The translations under genes were made by a program, and so were the position numbers. Shown in pieces: positions 7,115-12,509 of a stretch of 12,509 nucleotides of DNA; position 1 is the first letter of the stretch, and every line of letters begins with the position of its first letter. Under the pieces are notes generated by a model that worked only from the letters and a program-made list of their open reading frames with translations, was not told the DNA's origin and ran no database searches. The stretch is from NCBI GenBank assembly GCA_964522605.1, contig CAZFWV010000205.1, forward strand, positions 1-12,509, written 5' to 3'. The DNA is from CAVZLD01 sp964522605. GTDB taxonomy: Bacteria > Planctomycetota > Planctomycetia > Pirellulales > Pirellulaceae.

Positions 7115-7154
7115 GCGGAGAGACGCGGAGAGACGCGGAAAGCCGCGGAAAGAC
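7115..7154. repeat. four tandem 10-bp units in R2
   Basis: Units read GCGGAGAGAC, GCGGAGAGAC, GCGGAAAGCC and GCGGAAAGAC. The equivalent section of R1 (2143-2172, minus strand) has three units, so unit number varies between copies. The 10-base period is close to one DNA helical turn. Confidence 0.75.
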
Positions 7155-7271
7155 ACCGAGTTCAGCCCGATCAACATCCAGAACGGACCCGATCAGGCGG
7201 TCCACGCAACGGCAGTCGAATCAAGACAGGAGCGAGAGGAAATCGCAGTCAGAGTGGACTTGAAGGCGGAG

Positions 7272-7357
7272 GAGGAACCACGGATTTGACGGACGGGACG
7301 GATCGGTACGGACCAATCCGCGAATATCCGTTTTATCCGCGGGATCCGCGGTTCCTC
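7272..7357. repeat. long palindrome at the end of R2
   Basis: Arms GAGGAACCACGGAT (7272-7285) and ATCCGCGGTTCCTC (7344-7357) pair with one mismatch around about 58 bases. It is the counterpart of 1948-2039. The right arm has changed (CCGCGG instead of CCGTGG) while the pairing is almost kept. Confidence 0.7.
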
Positions 7358-7458
7358 TTCTCAAACGTTGGTCCCGCTCGACTCCTGCGTAACACGCGCT
7401 GAAACCGCCTCGGAGATTCTTCGTCGCAGGTGTCTGATTCTTACGAGGATTCGCGCGC

Positions 7459-8919
7459 CTACTCACTCAATCCGCTGATCGGGGGCTCCATCTCCTCGAA
7501 CGGCAGCTGCTCTGGAACGACGCGCACGGGAGTCGTCAGACGCAGGGGGCGGGGAGCGCCGATGTCGAATTCCAGCTGGACGAAATAGGCCTTCCAACCC
7601 TCCGGCGGGTCATCGACATGCGCGACGTATTCACCGTTTCCATTGGCCGGTTCCAGCGGTGCACTCTGATAGGCTCGACCAATTGTGTCGACGCGGAAAT
7701 CGCGTGTCTTGTCGTTCGTCGCCTGCCATAACAGGACCCGTTTGGGGGCCTTCTGATCGCATTGGACTCGAATCGTGTTCGCATCGTCAAACGTCCAACT
7801 GAATTTTGGCCGCTCGACGTTGTTGACCAGAGCGTAATGAAACGCGACCAGCGTATCGAGCGCGTCGCTACCATCCAGAGAATGCTCCGCGTTCGGCACG
7901 TAGCACAAATGCTTCTCTTCCGGTAGTTGATCGAAATAGAACTGAGACGAATCGGGCAGGAAGAACTGGTCACCCGTGGCGTTGATCACGCACTTGGGCA
8001 TCGTGTATCGCTCGCGATAGGCAAATGGATCGACCAGTCCCAACAGGTCCGCATAGCGGGGCGAATCCCGTCGGTCCATGATGCGATGATGAACGTAATC
8101 GCCGATCGCGGGGGCCCAGAAGCCGTACGCCGAAAAATGATGTCGCATCGAAACGTCCATGTTCAGCACGTCGATCACGATGGGCATGATTCCGGCAACG
8201 CGGGAGTCGGCTGCACCTGTCATCCAGGTGGTCCAACCACGTTTCGATCCGCCCGCAACAACGAACTGTTTGATCTGCAGTTCTCCTCCGTCTTCGCTGG
8301 CCATCAAGGCCTGGACGGTATCCATCGCCCGGACAGCCGATTTGACCATCGGCAGTCGGGGCAACCATCGCTCGTCGCCCGTCTCCAGGTATTGCGCCCA
8401 GGCATAGGCGATCAAGTCGTCTTCCTTTCGCGGTTGGCCATCGCCGTGAAATGTCAGCGGCTGATTCGGTACCATGCCCAGTTCCGCGACGACCGACTTC
8501 GTCGCTAGTGCGACCTGCACCAGGTTGGAGTCGATCGACGTTTTCATCCGGTCGTTGCTTCCACCGCCGATGAAGAGCAGCGCGGTATCCGATTGAACTC
8601 CGGCCGGAGCGACGACGACTAGGGAATGTTCCCACAGCGTGCGGTCGACTTCGTCAGGGCGGAGCCAACGTTGTGATGTCATGTGGACGGCGTAGGTCGC
8701 TCCCTGCGGCAACGTTTTCTTCTCCAGTAGCTTCCACGCATACGCGTCATCTTTGGCCGCGATGTAACGGTCCAGCACGTTCTGACCGTTGACAGCGGGG
8801 GTTGGAATCGGGCGTCGTGGAGCGGTTGCAGTTGCTTGGGCGTGAACGGTGGTGGCGTTCATTAGCGATACGCACGACCACACCAACAGGGGAACTACCG
8901 CCGAAATGCGCTGAATCAT
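7459..8919 (-). CDS. secreted PhoPQ-activated pathogenicity-related (PqaA-like) alpha/beta hydrolase
   Basis: A 486-residue exported protein of the PhoPQ-related family, an alpha/beta-hydrolase group first named from Salmonella PqaA. The signal peptide covers residues 1 to about 28 (MIQR, then VVPLLVWSCVSLMNATTVHAQA). Family hallmarks are the GGGSNDR oxyanion-side motif (118-124), PNQPLTFHGDG...RKEDDLIAYAW (151-174), LPMVKSAVRAMDTVQ (189-203) and the nucleophile elbow GGSKRGWTTWMTGAADSRV (223-241). A plausible catalytic triad is Ser225, Asp317 (in NATGDQFFLPD) and His346 (in PNAEHSLDG). The length fits the family. ATG 8919 is preferred to a GTG at 8955 because it places the signal peptide at the N-terminus and has GAGG ten bases upstream. 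It is co-directional with the efflux operon but separated from it by R2 and about 550 bases. Substrate unknown; the family assignment is strong. Confidence 0.92.
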   Translation of the reverse strand: MIQRISAVVPLLVWSCVSLMNATTVHAQATATAPRRPIPTPAVNGQNVLDRYIAAKDDAYAWKLLEKKTLPQGATYAVHMTSQRWLRPDEVDRTLWEHSLVVVAPAGVQSDTALLFIGGGSNDRMKTSIDSNLVQVALATKSVVAELGMVPNQPLTFHGDGQPRKEDDLIAYAWAQYLETGDERWLPRLPMVKSAVRAMDTVQALMASEDGGELQIKQFVVAGGSKRGWTTWMTGAADSRVAGIMPIVIDVLNMDVSMRHHFSAYGFWAPAIGDYVHHRIMDRRDSPRYADLLGLVDPFAYRERYTMPKCVINATGDQFFLPDSSQFYFDQLPEEKHLCYVPNAEHSLDGSDALDTLVAFHYALVNNVERPKFSWTFDDANTIRVQCDQKAPKRVLLWQATNDKTRDFRVDTIGRAYQSAPLEPANGNGEYVAHVDDPPEGWKAYFVQLEFDIGAPRPLRLTTPVRVVPEQLPFEEMEPPISGLSE

Positions 8920-9148
8920 CGGATTGTTGCCTCGAAGTCGGGAAAAGGTTGCCACAAAAAAGTGAGCTCAATGCCGCCTCCGCATTGCGAAGTGGCACAG
9001 TCGAATTCGTGGTACGTGTTTCGCCTACTCGCTTGAAACTGCTTCTTAGCAGGACCCCTGCATGTAGCCGAAGTCGTGAGACTTCGGACGTGTCGGGGCG
9101 CGACCGTATTTTCACCAGTTCGGCGACGGGTGTTCGAAATGCGCCACT
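8920..9148. other. intergenic region between alpha-CTD and hydrolase genes
   Basis: This 229-base gap between two co-directional genes holds a hairpin (9068-9087) and no convincing ORF. No clear -35/-10 pair for the hydrolase was found by eye on the minus strand. Confidence 0.6.
9068..9087. terminator. perfect 8-bp hairpin downstream of the alpha-CTD gene
   Basis: CCGAAGTC-GTGA-GACTTCGG forms a perfect 8-base-pair stem with a four-base loop, 62-81 bases past the stop of the alpha-CTD gene. There is no T-run on either side, so it may be a non-canonical terminator, an mRNA-end stabiliser or another small interspersed repeat. Confidence 0.4.
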
Positions 9149-9418
9149 TCAAAACTTCCGCGACGGGCCAGGCCGATAGAAGCCAATACTCTCCAACGCC
9201 GTATAGACCTCCTCGAGCGTCTTCTCGCCAAAATTCGAGATGCTCAACAGGTCTTCTCGCGTGCAGTTGAGCAGATCCTGTACCGTGAATACGCCGCGCT
9301 CTTCAAGGCAGTTCGTAGTCCGAACCGTCAAGCCGATCTCGGCGGTGCTCATCTCCAAACGCTTCTTCAGGCTACGGCTCTGCTCTTCGGCTTCAATCAA
9401 CGGAATGCGGGTCGACAT
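9149..9418 (-). CDS. stand-alone RNA polymerase alpha C-terminal domain protein
   Basis: An 89-residue protein consisting of little more than the alpha-CTD fold of RpoA. Against E. coli RpoA, the DNA-contacting helix aligns as GLTVRTTNCLEE (29-40), keeping the equivalents of R265 (R33) and N268 (N36). The helix-hairpin-helix SNFGEKTLEEV (61-71) matches NLGKKSLTEI with its conserved Gly and Lys. There is no N-terminal assembly domain, so it cannot be a core subunit by itself. It may bind UP-element DNA or compete for regulators. ATG 9418 is chosen over a TTG at 9454 because of an excellent GGAGG eight bases upstream. A 20-residue polar lead (MSTRIPLIEAEEQSRSLKKR) precedes the domain. From memory, such proteins are found in planctomycetes. 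It is transcribed divergently from the helicase gene. Confidence 0.9.
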   Translation of the reverse strand: MSTRIPLIEAEEQSRSLKKRLEMSTAEIGLTVRTTNCLEERGVFTVQDLLNCTREDLLSISNFGEKTLEEVYTALESIGFYRPGPSRKF

Positions 9419-9425
9419 CAGGGCT

Positions 9426-9435
9426 CCCTCCCAAA
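9426..9435 (-). promoter_or_regulatory. strong ribosome binding site of the alpha-CTD gene
   Basis: On the minus strand GGGAGGGAGCCCTG precedes the ATG at 9418; GGAGG is eight bases from the start codon and decides in favour of this start. Confidence 0.7.
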
Positions 9436-9509
9436 CAAAAGTCGATCGGGTCAATTACCAGTCCTTGTGCGCCCGCAGTGACCCGCACCGGGGCGCTTTC
9501 GAGCCCGAT

Positions 9510-9539
9510 AGTATATCGCACGGATCGCAGAAACTCCAA
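9510..9539 (-). promoter_or_regulatory. candidate promoter of the alpha-CTD gene
   Basis: On the minus strand TTGGAG (9534-9539) and TATACT (9510-9515) are separated by 18 bases. The -10 is a five-of-six match to consensus and the -35 is weak. Predicted start is near 9503, giving a leader of about 85 bases to the ATG at 9418. Confidence 0.5.
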
Positions 9540-9566
9540 GCAGCACTGGGCGTTGCTAGCGGCTGG

Positions 9567-9596
9567 GTGACAAATGTCCACTGCCCGCGCTATAAT
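9567..9596 (+). promoter_or_regulatory. candidate promoter of the helicase gene
   Basis: GTGACA (9567-9572, five of six to consensus) and a perfect TATAAT (9591-9596) are 18 bases apart. This is the best sigma-70-type promoter in the window. Predicted start is near 9603, about 330 bases before the helicase ATG, with the 209-base element lying in the leader. It is only about 28 bases from the opposing promoter of the alpha-CTD gene. Confidence 0.6.
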
Positions 9597-9681
9597 GCCC
9601 AGCGAGGGTCGCCGGTGGGTTGTCAGCGAGTATCCCGGTAAGCGATCCTGCAGGTTCGGATGGGGCGGAGCCTGTCCGAGA

Positions 9682-9890
9682 GAGGTCGTGCAGTTTGCAG
9701 GTTGTGAATGGGCCCGAGTTTCCCGGGTCCGTTGGCTGCATCACGTCCGATTCTCGTTTAACGGCAAGCCGAAGGCGTCGGTTTTTTTCGTACCCGCAGA
9801 CGCCTTCGGCTTGCCGTTAAACGAGTTGCATGGAATCGCCGTCAAACAATAAGTTCCTCTGAAACAACAACCTGTAAACTGCACGACCTC
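9682..9890. mobile_element. 209-bp MITE-like element with nested inverted repeats
   Basis: Outer terminal inverted repeats of 24 bases (9682-9705 and 9867-9890, one mismatch; core GTCGTGCAGTTT) enclose an inner perfect 27-base inverted repeat (9753-9779 and 9799-9825, core CGGCAAGCCGAAGGCGTC) with a 19-base T-rich loop. There is no coding capacity and no evident target-site duplication. The compact size and terminal repeats suggest a non-autonomous mobile or REP-like element. It lies in the leader of the helicase gene, ending 3 bases before an in-frame ATG at 9894. Confidence 0.8.
9753..9825. repeat. perfect 27-bp stem hairpin inside the element
   Basis: Arms 9753-9779 and 9799-9825 are exact reverse complements and the loop contains a run of seven T. 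In RNA this would be a very stable stem. It could attenuate, terminate or protect the helicase transcript, but the T-run lies in the loop rather than after the stem, so it is not a standard terminator. Confidence 0.85.
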
Positions 9891-9932
9891 CAGATGGTAA
9901 TCGGGCGATCACGGGATGGTAGTAGACGGATC

Positions 9933-12188
9933 ATGACCAGTCGCGTTTTTGAATCCTTGACGGATGCCCAGCGGGAGGCTGTGGAACACACGGAAGGTCC
10001 GCTGTTGATCCTTGCGGGGCCAGGCAGTGGGAAGACGCGCGTCGTGACGCACCGCATTGCCCATCTGCACGAGCTGGGAGTTCCGGCGCGCGAGATCCTT
10101 GCACTGACATTCACGAACAAGGCGGCCGACGAGATGAAACGTCGTGTCGCGGACCTGGTGCCGGGAGCCACATTCTGGATCGGAACGTTTCACCGTTTCT
10201 GTTCTCGTCTGCTGCGCCAATATGCCGATCTGGTCGGGCTGAGTCCGAACTTTACGATCTATGATGCCAACGACAGTCGGCGAGCGCTGAAGCATGTGCT
10301 CGAGGAAGTGGAATTGCAGCTGACGATGACGTCCCCTGATCGGCTGATTCACGAGATTAGCTGGGTCAAGAATCATCTGATTACCGCCGAGGAGTATCAA
10401 GCACCGCGAGGAAGTGACATTGGGAAGATCGTGGAAGAGGTCTATCCCGCCTATCAGCAGCAGTTGATACGAGCCAATGCGGTCGATTTCGATGATCTGT
10501 TGCTGCATGTGGCGCGTCTGCTGCAGCAGTCGCCCGAACTGCGCGCCTCGCTCGATCAGACCTACCGGTTTGTCATGGTTGACGAGTACCAGGACACGAA
10601 CCTGGCACAATACGTAATTTCTCGGGCTCTCGCGATCGATTCCCCGAACCTGGCTGTTACCGGGGATCCCGATCAATCGATCTACGGCTGGCGGGGTGCG
10701 AACCTGAACAACATTCTGGACTTCGAGCGGGATTATCCTCAGGTTCACGTCGTACGGCTGGAACAGAACTACCGCAGTACGCCCAGCATTCTGCGCGTGG
10801 CCGATGGGTTGATTGCGCACAACATTCGACGCAAACAGAAGCGTCTGTTCACCGAGAATTCGGAAGGTCCGCCGGTTCGCGTGGTGAAATATCAGACGGA
10901 AAAAGAGGAGGCGGACGATATTGCCGCACAGATGGCCGACGCGATTCGGCGGAGCGAGTGGGGACCGCAGGATTTCGCCGTCTTCTATCGGACGAATGCC
11001 TTGTCCCGACCGTTTGAACATGCGTTGCGCGATCACGGGATTCCGTACCAGATCGTGAACGGGGTAGAGTTCTATCAACGCAAAGAGATCAAGGATGCTC
11101 TGGCGTATCTCCAGTTGATTAACAATCCGCGCAACGACATCGCGTTGCTACGAATCATCAACGTTCCATCGCGCCAGATCGGCAAAAAAACGATTCAACG
11201 CATCGTCGAGATCGCCAGATCGCGCGGCGTCTGTCTGCTCGAGGCTGCTCGAGGCGCGTCATCGACCGATTTCACGTCGAAAAGAGCAGCCGTCCGCGTA
11301 CGCGATTTCGTCCGGCTGATCGATCGGCTCAGTCAGCGGGCCGAGGCGCCGCTGGAGGAACTGATCGGGCTGGTCCTGACCGAAACAGGGTACCTCGAGC
11401 AGCTGAAGGTCTCCGAGTCACCCGAGGACCAGGAACGGGCAGCGAATCTGGAAGAGCTGTTGACCGCGGCCCGCGAGTTTGACCGGCAGTATGAGGAACC
11501 GGGGGCGCTGGAAGCTTTCTTGGAACAAGCCTCCCTGGTCAACGATACGGATGCTTGGGACAGCCAGTCGCAGAAGGTGACGCTGATGACCCTGCACTCA
11601 GCCAAAGGACTGGAGTTTCCCAATGTGTTCATCGTCGCCGTCGAGGAAAAACTGCTGCCGCACGAGCGTTCGCGGGAAGGCGAGGCCTTGGAAGAAGAGC
11701 GGCGTCTACTCTTCGTTGGAATTACTCGCGCCAAGCAACGACTCCAGCTCTCCTACGTCCAACGTCGCGCCTACCGGGGCGGATATTGGGGCGGTGTCGC
11801 CAGCAGCTTCTTGGGGGAGTTGCCGCGAGAGGATTTGGAGTTCGCGACCTCCAACGGATTTGGCGTGCTGCAGACGATGCGCGGGCTGCCGGAATCGCCG
11901 CCTGCCACGGTGCGGACCGTTGCTTCGCCGCTGACGACAACGGCCATGTTGCGCCCCGCGGCGGAGTTGCTGGGATCCGGGAGTGATGCCTCGAACGAAG
12001 CCAAAACCGCACCGGTGGATCCCGATCTGTTTCGCGTTGGAATGGCCGTCATCCACCCCAAGTACGGTCCGGGGAAGGTCGCTGCGCTCAGTGGGGATGG
12101 CGCGCGACGCACCGGCACCATCAATTTCCCCACGGCCGGGCAGAAGAAGTTCGTGTTGAGCAAAAGTCCCCTACGTCCCGTGTCGTGA
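9933..12188 (+). CDS. UvrD/PcrA-type superfamily 1 DNA helicase
   Basis: A 751-residue ATP-dependent 3'-5' DNA helicase expected to act in excision repair and in removing stalled RNA polymerase or recombination intermediates. All SF1A motifs appear in order: Q motif LTDAQREAV (9-17), Walker A AGPGSGKTR (28-36), Ia LALTFTNKAADEMKRR, Ib TFHRFCSRLLR, II VMVDEYQDTN, III AVTGDPDQSIYGWRGA, IV RLEQNYRST, V TLMTLHSAKGLEFPNVFI and VI EEERRLLFVGITRAK. After a variable linker (about 640-700) the protein ends in a Tudor-like domain, FRVGMAVIHPKYGPGKVAAL...FPTAGQKKFVL, which in PcrA/UvrD contacts RNA polymerase. The start at 9933 (MTSRVFESLTDAQ) matches the usual distance to the Q motif. An in-frame ATG at 9894 would add 13 residues, and neither has a strong ribosome binding site. 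Whether it is UvrD, PcrA or a paralog cannot be settled here. Confidence 0.95.
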   Translation: MTSRVFESLTDAQREAVEHTEGPLLILAGPGSGKTRVVTHRIAHLHELGVPAREILALTFTNKAADEMKRRVADLVPGATFWIGTFHRFCSRLLRQYADLVGLSPNFTIYDANDSRRALKHVLEEVELQLTMTSPDRLIHEISWVKNHLITAEEYQAPRGSDIGKIVEEVYPAYQQQLIRANAVDFDDLLLHVARLLQQSPELRASLDQTYRFVMVDEYQDTNLAQYVISRALAIDSPNLAVTGDPDQSIYGWRGANLNNILDFERDYPQVHVVRLEQNYRSTPSILRVADGLIAHNIRRKQKRLFTENSEGPPVRVVKYQTEKEEADDIAAQMADAIRRSEWGPQDFAVFYRTNALSRPFEHALRDHGIPYQIVNGVEFYQRKEIKDALAYLQLINNPRNDIALLRIINVPSRQIGKKTIQRIVEIARSRGVCLLEAARGASSTDFTSKRAAVRVRDFVRLIDRLSQRAEAPLEELIGLVLTETGYLEQLKVSESPEDQERAANLEELLTAAREFDRQYEEPGALEAFLEQASLVNDTDAWDSQSQKVTLMTLHSAKGLEFPNVFIVAVEEKLLPHERSREGEALEEERRLLFVGITRAKQRLQLSYVQRRAYRGGYWGGVASSFLGELPREDLEFATSNGFGVLQTMRGLPESPPATVRTVASPLTTTAMLRPAAELLGSGSDASNEAKTAPVDPDLFRVGMAVIHPKYGPGKVAALSGDGARRTGTINFPTAGQKKFVLSKSPLRPVS

Positions 12189-12203
12189 GCGTTTCTAGCA
12201 ACT

Positions 12204-12509
12204 CCTCCTATTCCTATTCCAATTCCTATTCGTACTCGTACTCAGTGCAACGGTACTCGTACTCGTACTCGACGAATACCGCGATGACCCAACGGAACTT
12301 CGACCATGAGCGACGTGACGCGCATCGCCTCGCGACCGAGTACGGGAGGGAAATTTGCGATGCGGGGGGCCGAGTACGAGTACGAGTACCGCGATGCTGA
12401 GTACGAGTACGAGGAAGAGTGGACTCACATTCCAACTCGCAGTCATACTCATACTCGTACTCGTACTCAGTGCAACGGTACTCGTACTCGTACTCGACGA
12501 ATACCGCGA
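12204..12509. repeat. GTACTC-type hexamer repeat field, running off the window end
   Basis: Immediately after the helicase stop begins a low-complexity stretch: TCCTAT/TCCAAT units (12204-12230), then runs of GTACTC on this strand (12230-12271 and 12447-12496) and GAGTAC in between (12372-12413). A 55-base segment (12230-12284) is repeated exactly at 12455-12509, the last base of the window, so the duplication may extend further. The 12185-12400 reading frame with its Ser-Tyr repeats is a translation of this field, not a gene. The unique island 12285-12370 shows no gene I recognise. Confidence 0.85.
12230..12412. repeat. 42-base inverted arms within the hexamer field
   Basis: Arm 12230-12271 pairs with 12371-12412: the 15 bases at 12230-12244 match 12398-12412 and the 20 bases at 12252-12271 match 12371-12390. 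Only a 7-base internal mismatch (GTGCAAC against GCGATGC) interrupts the stem, and the loop is 98-99 bases. A second copy of the left arm follows at 12455-12496. Confidence 0.8.

Larger units (their letters stand above)
7062..7360 (+). repeat. large intergenic repeat R2, inverted partner of 1948-2225
   Basis: This 299-base stretch matches the reverse complement of 1948-2225 over nearly its whole length. It contains four 10-base units (7115-7154) and the palindrome at 7272-7357. R1 and R2 face each other across the complete ABC efflux gene set. Open frames in R2 differ from those in R1 by many amino-acid-changing substitutions, so I do not treat them as genes. Between R2 and the hydrolase stop (7361-7458) nothing is recognisable. 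Confidence 0.88.

Noticed and set aside
6912..7205. 98-codon upstream extension of the ATPase
   Set aside because: It translates part of repeat R2 and would lie upstream of the extended -10 promoter; known relatives begin close to MAPRLVFQAQQVTKIY.
1948..7360. Insertion-sequence composite transposon
   Set aside because: Neither flanking repeat encodes a transposase and no target duplication is visible; only the geometry is suggestive, so it is kept as a finding rather than called a transposon.
9574..9852. 92-codon frame across the 209-bp element
   Set aside because: It reads through both arms of the inner inverted repeat; the peptide has no domain and no ribosome binding site.
9909..11078. 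389-codon minus-strand frame opposite the helicase
   Set aside because: It is antisense to the conserved helicase motifs and has no recognisable domain.
12185..12400. Ser-Tyr-rich 71-codon protein after the helicase
   Set aside because: It is a low-complexity translation of the hexamer repeats starting at a GTG that overlaps the helicase stop.
12230..12509. CRISPR array
   Set aside because: Repeats are nested hexamers with inverted copies, spacers are not of uniform length and no cas genes are present.

Overview
The window looks like chromosomal DNA of a planctomycete (phylum Planctomycetota). This rests on the ECF sigma factor subtype, a stand-alone RNA polymerase alpha C-terminal domain gene, a PhoPQ-related secreted hydrolase, moderately high G+C, long spaced intergenic regions and several families of palindromic intergenic repeats. 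Genus-level placement is not possible from sequence alone. I see no rRNA, tRNA, CRISPR array, transposase or integrase.

Layout. On the plus strand at the left lie an ECF sigma factor gene (126-878) and a secreted protein of unknown function (1237-1926) that looks shortened at its C-terminus. A minus-strand block follows, transcribed from right to left: a stand-alone alpha-CTD protein (9149-9418), a PhoPQ-related alpha/beta hydrolase (7459-8919), and a three-gene efflux set made of an ABC ATPase (6201-6911), a duplicated FtsX/MacB-type permease (3832-6207) and a HlyD-type periplasmic adaptor (2276-3478). A UvrD/PcrA-type helicase (9933-12188) is transcribed divergently from the alpha-CTD gene. 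The right edge is a repeat field built from a GTACTC hexamer.

How the genes work together. The ATPase and permease overlap by 7 bases and, with the adaptor, should form a MacAB-like export pump; no outer-membrane channel gene is visible. The alpha-CTD protein and the helicase, whose C-terminal Tudor-like domain binds RNA polymerase in known relatives, share one divergent promoter region. The sigma factor has no obvious anti-sigma partner or target here.

The most unusual content is between genes. A repeat of about 280-300 bp occurs twice in inverted orientation (1948-2225 and 7062-7360) and brackets the whole efflux operon. A 118-bp tandem array with nested hairpins separates permease from adaptor. 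A 209-bp element with two nested inverted repeats sits between a good promoter and the helicase start. The hexamer field at the right end contains a 55-bp exact duplication and alternating inverted arms. No single undescribed protein system is evident; the repeat architecture is the part most worth a second look.
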